Program-made: the position numbers and the translations under genes
Part shown: positions 37,372-46,078 of the stretch, in pieces
How the letters are laid out: every line of letters starts with the position of its first letter
Position numbering within the stretch: the first letter of the stretch is position 1
Source of the DNA: Actinomycetota bacterium
Lineage (GTDB): Bacteria > Actinomycetota > Acidimicrobiia > Acidimicrobiales > Ilumatobacteraceae
Direction of reading: 5' to 3'
NCBI GenBank assembly: GCA_030685215.1
Contig: JAUXQB010000239.1
Location: forward strand, 1-53,859
DNA: 53,859 bases
Notes under the pieces: generated by a model
Seen by the model: only the letters and a program-made list of their open reading frames with translations
Database searches by the model: none
Told to the model about the DNA's origin: nothing

Positions 37372-38911
37372 GCTCACTCGTCCGGCGACGGCGCAGTGAG
37401 GTGCGCGACGCGGGCGCGGTGCGCCACACGGCCACGGCCAGCAGCACCGCGAACAACGCCACCCAGGGCAGGTCGCCTGTGTGCGAGTACCAGGTACGCC
37501 CGGTGTGGAGTTCGATGGTGCGCGTGAGCACGGCGCGCTCGCTGATGCCGGTGCGCTGGTACACGTCGCCGTCGGGTGAGATGAACGCGCTGAACCCGGT
37601 GGGCGATACCTGCACCACCCACCGGTTCTGCTCGATGGCGCGCAATCGCGACGAGGCGACCTGCTGGCTCTGCAGCACGGTGAGCGTGTAGCTGCTGCCG
37701 TTGGTGGGGTTGATGATCACGTCGCCGCCGGCCTCGACGCCTTCGTTGGCGCGGCCGCCGAAGAACACCTCCCACGAGATCACCGTGGCGAGGCGCGTGC
37801 CGTCGGGCAGTTCCAGCACTGCCGGGCCGGTGCCTGCCTTCGCATCGCGCGGCACGAGATCGGTGGGCGCGCCGAGCGCGGAGAGCAGCCCGCGCAGTGG
37901 CATGTACTCGCCGAACGGCACGCGGCGCATCTTCTCGTACCGGCTGACCACCTCGCCCTCCGGCGTGACCACCACCTGTGCGTTGAGGAACTGCGAGCCG
38001 TCGGCGGTGTCCTCGGTGATGCCCACCGCGAACGGCGCCCCGATGCGGGCCGCTTCCGCGGTGACGGCCGCCAACTCCGGGCTGCCCTCGAAGACCAGCA
38101 CGTCGATGACGTTCTCCGGCCACACCACCAGGTCGACCGAACCGGGCTCGATCTCCTGCGTCGCCTCCAGGTGGCGTTCGAGCACGATGCCCGCCGGCGT
38201 GCTGATCGCCCGCGTGCCCTGCGGGCCGCCACCCTGCACGATGGCCACTCGCATGGTGCGAGCCGGTGAGTGTGCGCCGGAGCTGCCGACAGCCAGTGGG
38301 GCGGCCAGCCAGACGGCCATCGCGGTGACGAAAGCGATGACGCCGTGCCACTCGCCTCGCGCGGTGATGCCGCGCTGACGAGCGAGTGCGGGCACCACCG
38401 GCGACGGGCCGGCCAGCGCGAAGCCCACCTGGAACACGAACCACGTGAGCAGCAGCGAGCCACCGACGCGAGCGACCGTGGCGAATGGACCTGCCGCTTG
38501 CCCGATGGCCAGGCTGGCGAGCGGCACGCCACCGAACGGGAAGCTGAAGCGCAGCGCTTCGACGAGCGTGTGCGCGACGGGTCGACCGACCACACGCCAC
38601 GACCCGCGCGGCGCGAACCAGGCTGCGACCGCGTGGAGGCCCGCAAACATCGACGCAGCGATCAGGTACCCGGGCGCGGTGAGGAACCACATCCAGCACA
38701 TGCCCGGGAACAACCACGCGGCACCGAACAGCCACCCCCGTGCGAGACGTTGTCGTCCGGTGGTGGCGGACTGCACCGCGGTCTCGAACACGGCGACGCC
38801 CAGGATCGCGAGCGGCCAGAATCCCCACGGCGGCAACGCGGCCGCGACCAGCAGGCCGCCGACCACCGCAAGTACCGAGGGTCGCGAAGGCAGGTGCAGG
38901 CGGCGTGGCAT
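37325..38911 (-). CDS. lnt: Apolipoprotein N-acyltransferase homologue with Ser in place of the catalytic Cys
   Basis: 528 residues. About seven spans lie in the N-terminal 210 residues (PSVLAVVGGLLVAAALPPWGFWPL and so on). A nitrilase-type domain follows (about 220-470) in the outer face, then a last span (about 488-506). Lnt acylates the N-terminal Cys of lipoproteins. Two catalytic residues are present: Glu266 (VVWPEN) and Lys327 (RYEKMRRVPFGEYMPLR), matching E267 and K335 of E. coli. The third, Cys387 in E. coli, is Ser379 (TVISWEVFF, codon TCG). NPTNGSSYTLTVLQSQQ after it is family-typical. It may be an O-acyl-enzyme form or have changed activity. Confidence 0.83.
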   Translation of the reverse strand: MPRRLHLPSRPSVLAVVGGLLVAAALPPWGFWPLAILGVAVFETAVQSATTGRQRLARGWLFGAAWLFPGMCWMWFLTAPGYLIAASMFAGLHAVAAWFAPRGSWRVVGRPVAHTLVEALRFSFPFGGVPLASLAIGQAAGPFATVARVGGSLLLTWFVFQVGFALAGPSPVVPALARQRGITARGEWHGVIAFVTAMAVWLAAPLAVGSSGAHSPARTMRVAIVQGGGPQGTRAISTPAGIVLERHLEATQEIEPGSVDLVVWPENVIDVLVFEGSPELAAVTAEAARIGAPFAVGITEDTADGSQFLNAQVVVTPEGEVVSRYEKMRRVPFGEYMPLRGLLSALGAPTDLVPRDAKAGTGPAVLELPDGTRLATVISWEVFFGGRANEGVEAGGDVIINPTNGSSYTLTVLQSQQVASSRLRAIEQNRWVVQVSPTGFSAFISPDGDVYQRTGISERAVLTRTIELHTGRTWYSHTGDLPWVALFAVLLAVAVWRTAPASRTSLRRRRTSELSSPAPESASAAAPQ

Positions 38912-38970
38912 CGTCGCACGACGCTAGTGGCAGATCGTCGATGGCGGCCGGGCAGGTGCGCCGCGGCGCG

Positions 38971-39603
38971 TCAGGTGCCGGCGAGTTGCAGGTGCACGAT
39001 GATGCGTTCCTTGGTGGAACCCACAGGGTGGCACGCGAACAGCGTGGCGGTGTACGCGCGGGACTGCTCGATGATCCAGATGGCGTCGGGGGTGACCACC
39101 TCCACCTCGGTGACGTGGTACACGAAGCGGCCGTCGGGCGTATTGAACACCACTTCGTCGCCCGCGACCAGCTGGTCGACGTGGCGGAACGGCTTGTCGT
39201 GGCTGGTGCGGTGACCGCCGACGACCACGTTGCCGAGCCGGCCGGGCATCGCGGTGCCGGGCCAGTGGCCGGGGCCGAGGTCGAGCGTGTTGAGCGTGAT
39301 GCCTTCGAAGAGCGGCTTCACCACGCCCAACTTGGGGATCTCCATGAAACCGAGCTCGATGCGCGGTTCGGGCGCACGCGGTTCGGGCGGCGGCAGCGGC
39401 ACCGGCAGCGCTTCCGTGGTGGTGGTGACCAGTTCGGTGGTCGTGGGGCGCGCCGTGGTGGTGGTTGCCCGCACCGTGGTGGTGGTGGCCGGGGCGGCCG
39501 TGGTGGGCGCCGGAGTGGCGACGGGGTCGGCCGACTCGCCGCTGCCGCCACAGCTGACCAGCAGCATGGCGGCGAGAACGAGTGCGAAGCGACGCCGGAA
39601 CAT
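38971..39603 (-). CDS. Sortase (class E-like), apparently lipid-anchored
   Basis: 210 residues. The N-terminus MFRRRFALVLAAMLLVSCGG has a lipobox (LVSC, Cys18) rather than the usual plain anchor, then a Thr/Ala/Pro linker (about 25-80). The sortase domain has FMEIPKLGVVKPLFEGI, GNVVVGGHRTSHDKPF with His131, ATLFACHP with Cys191, and STKERIIV with Arg200: the complete His-Cys-Arg set. Class E sortases of actinobacteria join LAxTG-like proteins to peptidoglycan; no LPxTG/LAxTG substrate is seen in the window. It follows hemY by 4 bases on the same strand. Confidence 0.75.
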   Translation of the reverse strand: MFRRRFALVLAAMLLVSCGGSGESADPVATPAPTTAAPATTTTVRATTTTARPTTTELVTTTTEALPVPLPPPEPRAPEPRIELGFMEIPKLGVVKPLFEGITLNTLDLGPGHWPGTAMPGRLGNVVVGGHRTSHDKPFRHVDQLVAGDEVVFNTPDGRFVYHVTEVEVVTPDAIWIIEQSRAYTATLFACHPVGSTKERIIVHLQLAGT

Positions 39604-39607
39604 CGTT

Positions 39608-40978
39608 CTATTGTGCCATCGGATCGAGCGCAGAGTGCAGCACTGCGGCCGCTCGCTGCGCGGACCGGATGCAGGCCGGCACGCCGATGCCGTGGTAGCT
39701 GGCACCCGCGAGCGCCAACCCGGCGGGCAGCGCATGCTCGATGCGCTCGACGAGGGCGGCATGGTGCGGACGGTACTGCGGGAAGGCGCCCTGCCAGCGG
39801 CTGACACGTGTGTGCTGCGGCTGCAGAGTGATGCCGAGGTGCCGGCTCACCTCCTGCACTGCCGCGGCCAGCAGTTCTTCGTCACTGAGGTGCAGTACCG
39901 GCAACCCGTCGCGGCCGAGCGAGATGCGCAGAAACACCGAGCCCGGCACCGCCCAGTGAGCCCACTTCTGCGAGCCGAACGAGGCGGCCGTGACCAGTTG
40001 CTGCATCGGCTTCGGCACCAGGTATCCGCTCATGCCGAAGAGATGCCGCGGCCACTCGACCGCACGCACGGCCAGGGTGACCATCGCGACGTCGGCGGAG
40101 GGGATGGTGCCCAGCGCGTTGGCGGCATCGGGTACGGCGCCGGTGAGCAGGCGTGCCGCAGCGGCAGCCGGGCAGGCGAGCACGACGGCGTGGAAGTGCT
40201 CGTCGTTCACGCGCCAGCCGGACCCGTCGGCGTCGAGCGAGCCCACAGTGGTGCCGGTGCGCACCTCGCCGCCGGCCGCGGTGACCGCGGCCGCCGTGGT
40301 GTGGGCGAAGGCGCCCATGCCGTCGCGCGGCGCGTAGAACACAGGTCCGGCGTTGGCAGCCGGCTTCGGCATCGCGCGGCCGGTGACGAGCACGCTGCGG
40401 CCCTTGCCGGCGAGGTCGGCGATCTGCGGGACGGCGGCGAGGCTGAAGTGGTCGGTGTCGGCGGCGTAGATGCTGCCGACCAGTGGGTCGACCAGCCGCA
40501 GGTGCACCTGGTCGCCGAAGCGTGCGCGCACGTAGCCCCCGAGGGAATCGGGTTCGAGCGATGTGCGCCGGCGCAACGGTTCGGTGGCCGCGCGCACCTT
40601 GCCCGGCCACGACAGCAGCCGCGAGCGGGCCAGCGCGAGCACGTCGGTGGGCATGCCCAGCAGCAGCCCCTCGGGGATCGGGTGCAGACCGTTCCACCAC
40701 ACTGCAGCCTTGCCGGACTCGGGCGCGACCAGCTGGTCGCCGAGGCCGACGCTGGTGGCCAGCGCCGTGGCCCACGGCAGGCGGGCGAGGAACGCGTCGG
40801 GGCCTTCGTCGATGCTCGGGTGCCCGGCGAACGGCGACGTGCGCAACTTGCCGCCGACCACCGGGTCGGCTTCGAACACGGTGACGTGCGGCGCGTGCGC
40901 GGCGCCGGTGAGCAGCGCGTGCGCGGCCGCGAGTCCGGCGATGCCGCCACCGATGACCGCCACCCGATGCTGGGTCAT
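39608..40978 (-). CDS. hemY: Protoporphyrinogen/coproporphyrinogen oxidase (HemY/CgoX)
   Basis: 456 residues. FAD-binding start HRVAVIGGGIAGLAAAHAL (about 4-22) and FEADPVVGGKLRT (about 35-47), then DEGPDAFLARLPWA; SLGGYVRARFGDQV and LVDPLVGSIYAADTDHFS are typical of the family. The C-terminal ALPAGLALAGASYHGIGVPACIRSAQRAA is the second FAD segment. It removes six electrons from the porphyrinogen. In actinobacteria this enzyme is CgoX of the coproporphyrin-dependent pathway. It overlaps the hemH stop by one base. Cytosolic or membrane-bound at the inner face. Confidence 0.87.
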   Translation of the reverse strand: MTQHRVAVIGGGIAGLAAAHALLTGAAHAPHVTVFEADPVVGGKLRTSPFAGHPSIDEGPDAFLARLPWATALATSVGLGDQLVAPESGKAAVWWNGLHPIPEGLLLGMPTDVLALARSRLLSWPGKVRAATEPLRRRTSLEPDSLGGYVRARFGDQVHLRLVDPLVGSIYAADTDHFSLAAVPQIADLAGKGRSVLVTGRAMPKPAANAGPVFYAPRDGMGAFAHTTAAAVTAAGGEVRTGTTVGSLDADGSGWRVNDEHFHAVVLACPAAAAARLLTGAVPDAANALGTIPSADVAMVTLAVRAVEWPRHLFGMSGYLVPKPMQQLVTAASFGSQKWAHWAVPGSVFLRISLGRDGLPVLHLSDEELLAAAVQEVSRHLGITLQPQHTRVSRWQGAFPQYRPHHAALVERIEHALPAGLALAGASYHGIGVPACIRSAQRAAAVLHSALDPMAQ

Positions 40979-41943
40979 CAGCCGGCTTCGATCACCCGTT
41001 GTGCGAGCGCGGCCATCACGCTCGCGTCGGCGTTGACGCACGCGGTGCGGGCGAAGGCCAAGCCGTGCTGTGCGGCGCGAGCGGCCGCTTCGATGTCGAG
41101 GTCGTAGAGCACCTCCAGGTGATCGGCGACGAAGCCGACCGCGCTGACCACCACGCCACGCGGCCCGCCCGCGTCGTGCTCCGCATCGGCGAGCTCGTCG
41201 ATGACCTGCAGGATGTCGGGGCCGAGCCACGGCTCGGGCGTGCGACCCGCGCTCTGCCAGGCGATGGCCCAGTTGCTCCACTGGCCCAGCCCGACCGCGG
41301 CCGCCACGGCTTCGGCGGTGGCGCGCAGCTCGGTGGGGTACGGGTCGCCCGCGTCGATGATGCGCTGCGGCAGCGAGTGTGCGGTGAACAGCACCTTCGT
41401 GTTGGCCGGCATGGCGGCGAGCTTCGAGCGCAGGTCGGCGGCGATGAACTCCACGAACGCAGGCTCGGTGGCCCAGCTCTCGATGCCGGTGATGGTGATG
41501 CCATGGGGCTCGGCGGCCGCCCGTGCCCGGTCGAGGTACTGGCCGATGGAGAACGACGAGAAGTGCGGCGCCAGCACGAGGCCGACGATGTGGCGGAAGC
41601 CCTGCGCGGCGAGCTCGTCGACGGCACCCTCGATCTTCGGCTCGGCGTGCTTCAGGCCCAGCGCCACGTGGTACCGGCCGGGCGCGGCAGCATCGAGCGC
41701 GGCCTGCAACGCGTCGCGCTGGGCCTCGGTGCGGGCGGCGAGCGGGCTGGTGCCGCCGAGCGCCTCGTAGCGCGCGGTGAGGTCGGCGAGCTGCTCGGGC
41801 GTGGGTGCGCGGCCGCGGCGGATGTCGGTGTAGTACGGCTCGATCTCGTCGCGAGTGCGCGGCGTGCCGTACGCCATCAACAGCACGGCGATCCTCGTGT
41901 CGTTCGGCGTGGCGTTGTCGTTCGTCGTGACGTGGTCGCTCAT
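40978..41943 (-). CDS. hemH: Ferrochelatase (coproporphyrin ferrochelatase, CpfC)
   Basis: 321 residues from ATG 41943, which overlaps the hemE stop by four bases. The family features are VLLMAYGTPRTRDEIEPYYTDIRRGRAPTPEQL (about 20-52), LAPHFSSFSIGQY (about 130-142), VLFTAHSLPQRII with the catalytic His (about 190), AWQSAGRTPEPWLGPDI, and VVVSAVGFVADHLEVLYDLDIE with the second metal/porphyrin region. It inserts iron into the porphyrin. The extra N-terminal 15 residues (Asn/Thr-rich) are not conserved in the family. Confidence 0.87.
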   Translation of the reverse strand: MSDHVTTNDNATPNDTRIAVLLMAYGTPRTRDEIEPYYTDIRRGRAPTPEQLADLTARYEALGGTSPLAARTEAQRDALQAALDAAAPGRYHVALGLKHAEPKIEGAVDELAAQGFRHIVGLVLAPHFSSFSIGQYLDRARAAAEPHGITITGIESWATEPAFVEFIAADLRSKLAAMPANTKVLFTAHSLPQRIIDAGDPYPTELRATAEAVAAAVGLGQWSNWAIAWQSAGRTPEPWLGPDILQVIDELADAEHDAGGPRGVVVSAVGFVADHLEVLYDLDIEAAARAAQHGLAFARTACVNADASVMAALAQRVIEAG

Positions 41944-42992
41944 CGCTGCGTCACTTCGTGCACCCGAGCGGTCACTGCGGCGAGCACGTCGGGGTCGGTG
42001 TTGGGCTGCACGCCGTGGCCGAGGTTGAAGATGTGGCCTGGGCGGCGGCCGCCGTCGTACAGCTGGTTGTCGGCGAGCACGGCGTCGGTGCCGGCGAGGG
42101 CCACCTCGGTGCCGGCGAGCACGAGTGCGGGGTCGAGGTTGCCCTGCACCACCAGGTCGGGACCCATGCGCACGCGGGCGTTCAGGATGGACGTGCGCCA
42201 GTCGAGGCCGAGCACCTTCGGGCCGGCGGCGAGCATCTGTTCCAGCAGGTGGTCGCACCCGATGCCGAAGTGGATGCCGGGGGCGTCGGGGTGCAGCGCG
42301 CGGAGCTGTCCGAACACCGACCGCGAGTGGGGGAGCACGAACTGCTCGTAGTCGAGCGCGCTCAGCGAGCCGGCCCACGAGTCGAACAGCTGGAACGCAC
42401 GCGCGCCGTTGGCGAGCTGGCTGCTGATGGACGCGACGGAGTGCTGCACCAGACGATCCATCAGTGTGTGCCACAGCACGGGGTCGGTGTGCATCAGTCG
42501 CTTGGTGTGCTCGTAGGTGCGACTCGGGCGACCTTCCACCAGGTAGCTGGCGACGGTGAACGGGGCACCGGCGAACCCGAGCAGCGGCACTTCCTCGGGC
42601 AGCTCGGCCACCATCTGACGCACGGTCTCGAGCACGTAGGGCGTGTCGGCCTCGGGCTCGAACTCGCGCAGGCGGGCCAGGTCGGCCTCGCTGCGGAACG
42701 GTTCGTTGCACACGGGGCCGGTGCCGGGGGCCACGTCGATGCCGAACCCGACGGCGTGGGCTGGCACGACGATGTCGCTGTACAGCACCGCCGCGTCGAC
42801 GCCGTACCGGCGCACCGGTTGCAGCGTGAGCTCGGTGGCCAGATCGGGGATCTTGATCGCGTCGAGGATGCTGCCCTCGCCGCGCAGCGCCCGGTACTCG
42901 GGCAGGCTGCGACCGGCTTGACGCATGAACCAGACGGGAGTGTGCGCCGCCGGGCGACCGGCCGCAGCATCGAGGAAGGGAGCGGACGCCAT
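41940..42992 (-). CDS. hemE: Uroporphyrinogen decarboxylase
   Basis: 350 residues, normal length. The substrate signature PVWFMRQAGRSLPEYRALR (about 19-37) holds the essential Arg, and AAVLYSDIVVPAHAVGFGID (about 67-86) holds the catalytic Asp. GFAGAPFTVASYLVEG and NARVRMGPDLVVQGNLDPAL also match, with HIFNLGHGVQPNTDPD at the end. It turns uroporphyrinogen III into coproporphyrinogen III. It begins the hemE-hemH-hemY-sortase run. A TAGCGT hexamer lies 9 bases before the ATG, in the 45-base gap facing the SDR gene. Confidence 0.92.
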   Translation of the reverse strand: MASAPFLDAAAGRPAAHTPVWFMRQAGRSLPEYRALRGEGSILDAIKIPDLATELTLQPVRRYGVDAAVLYSDIVVPAHAVGFGIDVAPGTGPVCNEPFRSEADLARLREFEPEADTPYVLETVRQMVAELPEEVPLLGFAGAPFTVASYLVEGRPSRTYEHTKRLMHTDPVLWHTLMDRLVQHSVASISSQLANGARAFQLFDSWAGSLSALDYEQFVLPHSRSVFGQLRALHPDAPGIHFGIGCDHLLEQMLAAGPKVLGLDWRTSILNARVRMGPDLVVQGNLDPALVLAGTEVALAGTDAVLADNQLYDGGRRPGHIFNLGHGVQPNTDPDVLAAVTARVHEVTQR

Positions 42993-43025
42993 CGCTTCGG
43001 CACGCTATCGCCGGGTGCCGTGTAG

Positions 43026-43031
43026 CAGGAT
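43026..43031 (+). promoter_or_regulatory. -10-like hexamer CAGGAT before the second SDR
   Basis: It ends 6 bases before the ATG at 43038. It matches nAnnnT and there is no ribosome site. Confidence 0.35.
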
Positions 43032-43037
43032 CTTCGG

Positions 43038-43811
43038 ATGTCATCCGATCTGTTCTCACTGCACGGCAAGACCGCTCTCGTCACCGGCGGCAGCCGCGGC
43101 ATCGGCGCGATGATCGCTCGCGGCCTGCTCGATGCGGGGGCCAGTGTGGTCATCAGCGCACGCAAGCAGAACGAGCTCGACGAGGCTCGGCTCGAACTGT
43201 CGAAGCACGGTTCGGTGCACGCGGTCCGCGCCGACGTCAGCACGCTGGAAGGCGTCGAGAGGCTCGCCGCCGAGGTGGGCGAGCACTTCCCCACGCTGAA
43301 CATCCTGGTCAACAACGCGGGCGCCACGTGGGGCATGCCGCTCGACGACTTCAGCGAGCACGCCTGGGACAAGGTGATGGACACCAACGTCAAGGGCGTG
43401 TTCTTCCTCACGCAACGCCTGCTGCCCAACTTGCGCGCCGGCGCCACCGCCGACGATCCGGGTCGGGTCATCAACATCGGCTCGATCGACGGGCTGCACG
43501 TGAACCCGATGGACACCTACAGCTACGCGGCCAGCAAGGCCGGCGTGCACCACCTCACGCGTGCGTTGGCGAAGAAGCTGGGACCGCAGCACATCACCGT
43601 CAACGCGGTGGCGCCCGGTCCGTTCGAGAGCAAGATGATGGCGGCCACGCTGCAGGCGTTCGGCGAGTCCATCGCCAAGTCGTCGCCGCTGGGCCGCATC
43701 GGCCGCCCCGACGACATGGCCGGCGTCACGGTCTTCCTGGCCAGCCGCGCCGGCTCGTACGTCACCGGTTCGGTCATCGCCGTCGACGGCGGCATCGCCA
43801 CCACCTCGTGA
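43038..43811 (+). CDS. Short-chain dehydrogenase/reductase, classical type
   Basis: 257 residues. TGGSRGIGAMIARGL (about 15-29), NILVNNAGATWG (about 92-103), INIGSID with the catalytic Ser, and YSYAASKAGVHHL with Tyr/Lys (about 155-167), then NAVAPGPFESKM and VIAVDGGIATTS. The Arg/Lys pair after strand 2 (SARKQNELDEA) suggests NADP(H). It resembles rhamnolipid-synthesis RhlG and 3-oxoacyl-ACP reductase-like SDRs. The substrate is not certain. It is divergent from hemE. Confidence 0.82.
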   Translation: MSSDLFSLHGKTALVTGGSRGIGAMIARGLLDAGASVVISARKQNELDEARLELSKHGSVHAVRADVSTLEGVERLAAEVGEHFPTLNILVNNAGATWGMPLDDFSEHAWDKVMDTNVKGVFFLTQRLLPNLRAGATADDPGRVINIGSIDGLHVNPMDTYSYAASKAGVHHLTRALAKKLGPQHITVNAVAPGPFESKMMAATLQAFGESIAKSSPLGRIGRPDDMAGVTVFLASRAGSYVTGSVIAVDGGIATTS

Positions 43812-43908
43812 CGGCCCGATTCCGCGCGCGTGGGAGGTTGCGGGGTGCACCGATAGAGTTTTCAGACCACGTTTTCGGGCGGTTCCGGCGGCGTGGTCAC
43901 CCACTCAC

Positions 43909-46062
43909 ATGTCGCAGCATCACCCCGATCTCCCCGCTGAGCAGGCATTCATCGACTTCGCGTACGCCTGCCTCGAGCAGAGCAAGGTCGATGCGTGGAA
44001 GTTGCGCGGCCTCCACGAAGGCACGCTGGGCGGCACGTTCCAGGCCCGGTACGAGCGCGACGTGTTCGACGAGGCCGTCTTCAACCGGCTGACGCAGCTC
44101 GATCTGGGCGATGCCGCGCTGGTCTTCGGCCGCATCGACCGTGGGCCGGAGGCGGCGAACGACGGCGAGATCGAGAGCTTCCACATCGGCCGCCTGGCCG
44201 TGGCCGACGAGAACAGCGACCCGGTCGTGGTCGACTGGCGTGCCCCCGTGGCCGAGCCGTTCTACCGCGCCACCGGACGCGACCCCCTGGGCCTCGTGCG
44301 TCGCCGCCACTTCCACGTGCACGGCCGTCAGTTGCTCGGGCTGGAGGACGAACTGTTCGGCGACGGGCACCTGGGCATCGGCGCCGAAGAGGGTGTCGAG
44401 GTCGCCACCGGCACGGCCGACCGCGCCGATGGCATCCGGGGCTACAGCACGCTGCTCGCTGCGCTCGAGCGTGGCCGCACCGGCCAGCTCGGCGACATCG
44501 TCGCCACCATCCAGGGCGAGCAGGACGAGATCATCCGCAGCCCGCAGACCGGCGTGCTGGTGGTGCAGGGCGGCCCGGGCACCGGCAAGACCGTGGTGGC
44601 GCTGCACCGTGCGGCCTATCTGCTCTACACGTACCGCTTCCCGCTGGAAGACCAGGGCGTGCTCGTCATCGGCCCCAACCGCGTGTTCCTGCGCTACATC
44701 GAGCGAGTGCTGCCGTCGCTGGGTGAGGCCGGCGTCGAGCAGGTGGTGCTGGCCGACCTGGTGCACGACGTGAACTGGGCTCGTTACGCCATCGACCCAC
44801 CCGACCACCCGCTGGCCGCGCGGGTGAAGGGCGACCTGCGGATGAGCCTGGTCATCGACAAGGCCGTCACCGATCGCGAGCGCCCGCTGCGCGACGACGT
44901 GGTCGTGCCGTTCCGCAGTGGCTACGTGCGCCTGCGCGCGGAGGAGTCGCAACGCATCGTGCGTGCCGCGCAGCGCCGGTTCCGCAAGCACAACGCCGCT
45001 CGTCGCTGGGTGGAGGGCGAAGTGTGGAACGCGATGCTGGCCACCTGGCGCGACGACACCGCCACGGTCGCGCAGATCAAGGAAGCCGTGCGCTCGCTGC
45101 CCGACGTGCGTGCCGCGTTCGAGCGCATGTGGCCGGTGCTCACGCCCGCGCAGCTGCTGCACGACCTGTACGGCAGCAAGGCGCTGCTGAAGCTGGCCGC
45201 GGCGAAGCACCTCACCGAAGCCGAGTACCTGTCGCTGTACCGCGAGCGCAAGGCCGACGTGAACGACGTGCGGTGGACCGAGCACGACGTGGCCATCCTC
45301 GACGAGGCGCGCAGCTACCTCGGCGCTCGCCCGGCGAAGGGCACGCTGAAGCCCGACGAGGCCGACGAGATCCGCACCTTCGGCCACATCGTGGTCGACG
45401 AGGTGCAAGACCTCACCCCGATGCAGCTGCGCATGGTGTCGCGTCGCTCGCTCAACGGCAGCATGACCGTGGTCGGCGACATCGCTCAGGCCACCGGCGC
45501 GTTGGCGCCCGACGACTGGGACGACATCCTGCAGCACCTGCCCATCACCCGCGGTTCACGGGTCATCGGGCTCAGCGTCGGCTACCGCATCCCGGCACAG
45601 ATCATGGAGCTGGCCAACAAGGTGATGATGGCGGCCACCCCCTCGCTGCGGGCACCGACCAGCGTGCGCATCGGCGACGAGCACCCCGAGTTCATCCGGG
45701 CCGCACCGTCGGAGCTGCTCACCGCTGTGGTCGGCGCGACGAAGGAGCTCGACGCCGACGTGGGCGAGGGCAACATCGCCGTCGTCGTCCCCGACGCGAT
45801 GTTCGAAGCGGTGTCTGGTGCGCTCGACGCGGCCGGCATCGAGCACGGCAAGGCCACGCGCAGCGGACTCGAGATGGGCATCACCGTGGTGCCGGTCAGC
45901 GTGGTGAAGGGTCTCGAGCTCGACGGTGTCGTGGTGGTCGAACCCGCCGACATCGTCGCCGGCGAGCAGCAGGGCCTGCGCGCCCTCTACGTCGCGCTCA
46001 CCCGCAGCACCAAGCGGCTCACCATCGTGCACGCCAAGCCGCTGCCCGACGCGATGCTCTGA
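43909..46062 (+). CDS. helD: HelD-like superfamily 1 helicase (RNA polymerase recycling motor)
   Basis: 717 residues. An N-terminal coiled part precedes the Walker A motif GGPGTGKT at 221-228. Walker B is VVDEVQDLTPMQLRM (about 494-508), then TVVGDIAQATGA. A C-terminal UvrD-like part has VVPVSVVKGLELDGVVVVEPADI (about 662-684) and ALYVALTRSTKRLTIVHA. The arm and the pattern SFHIGRLAVADENSDPVVVDWRAPVAEPFYRAT (about 90-122) identify HelD rather than UvrD. HelD removes RNA polymerase from stalled complexes, and in actinobacteria some copies confer rifamycin tolerance. In the upstream gap there is a palindrome GGTGCACC (43844-43851) and TAGAGT at 43854. No clear rifamycin-associated element is visible. 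Confidence 0.85.
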   Translation: MSQHHPDLPAEQAFIDFAYACLEQSKVDAWKLRGLHEGTLGGTFQARYERDVFDEAVFNRLTQLDLGDAALVFGRIDRGPEAANDGEIESFHIGRLAVADENSDPVVVDWRAPVAEPFYRATGRDPLGLVRRRHFHVHGRQLLGLEDELFGDGHLGIGAEEGVEVATGTADRADGIRGYSTLLAALERGRTGQLGDIVATIQGEQDEIIRSPQTGVLVVQGGPGTGKTVVALHRAAYLLYTYRFPLEDQGVLVIGPNRVFLRYIERVLPSLGEAGVEQVVLADLVHDVNWARYAIDPPDHPLAARVKGDLRMSLVIDKAVTDRERPLRDDVVVPFRSGYVRLRAEESQRIVRAAQRRFRKHNAARRWVEGEVWNAMLATWRDDTATVAQIKEAVRSLPDVRAAFERMWPVLTPAQLLHDLYGSKALLKLAAAKHLTEAEYLSLYRERKADVNDVRWTEHDVAILDEARSYLGARPAKGTLKPDEADEIRTFGHIVVDEVQDLTPMQLRMVSRRSLNGSMTVVGDIAQATGALAPDDWDDILQHLPITRGSRVIGLSVGYRIPAQIMELANKVMMAATPSLRAPTSVRIGDEHPEFIRAAPSELLTAVVGATKELDADVGEGNIAVVVPDAMFEAVSGALDAAGIEHGKATRSGLEMGITVVPVSVVKGLELDGVVVVEPADIVAGEQQGLRALYVALTRSTKRLTIVHAKPLPDAML

Positions 46063-46063
46063 C

Positions 46064-46078
46064 ACGAGCCGGGCTCGT
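46064..46078. terminator. Dyad ACGAGCC-G-GGCTCGT between convergent genes
   Basis: It starts 2 bases after the helD stop and ends at the opposing lipoprotein's stop. A 5-bp stem with CCGGG loop, or the full 7-bp dyad, could act as a bidirectional terminator. Confidence 0.4.

Noticed and set aside
43812-43908. Rifamycin-associated element before helD
   Set aside because: The gap has a GGTGCACC palindrome and GGTTGCGGGG but not the long inverted repeat of the known element.
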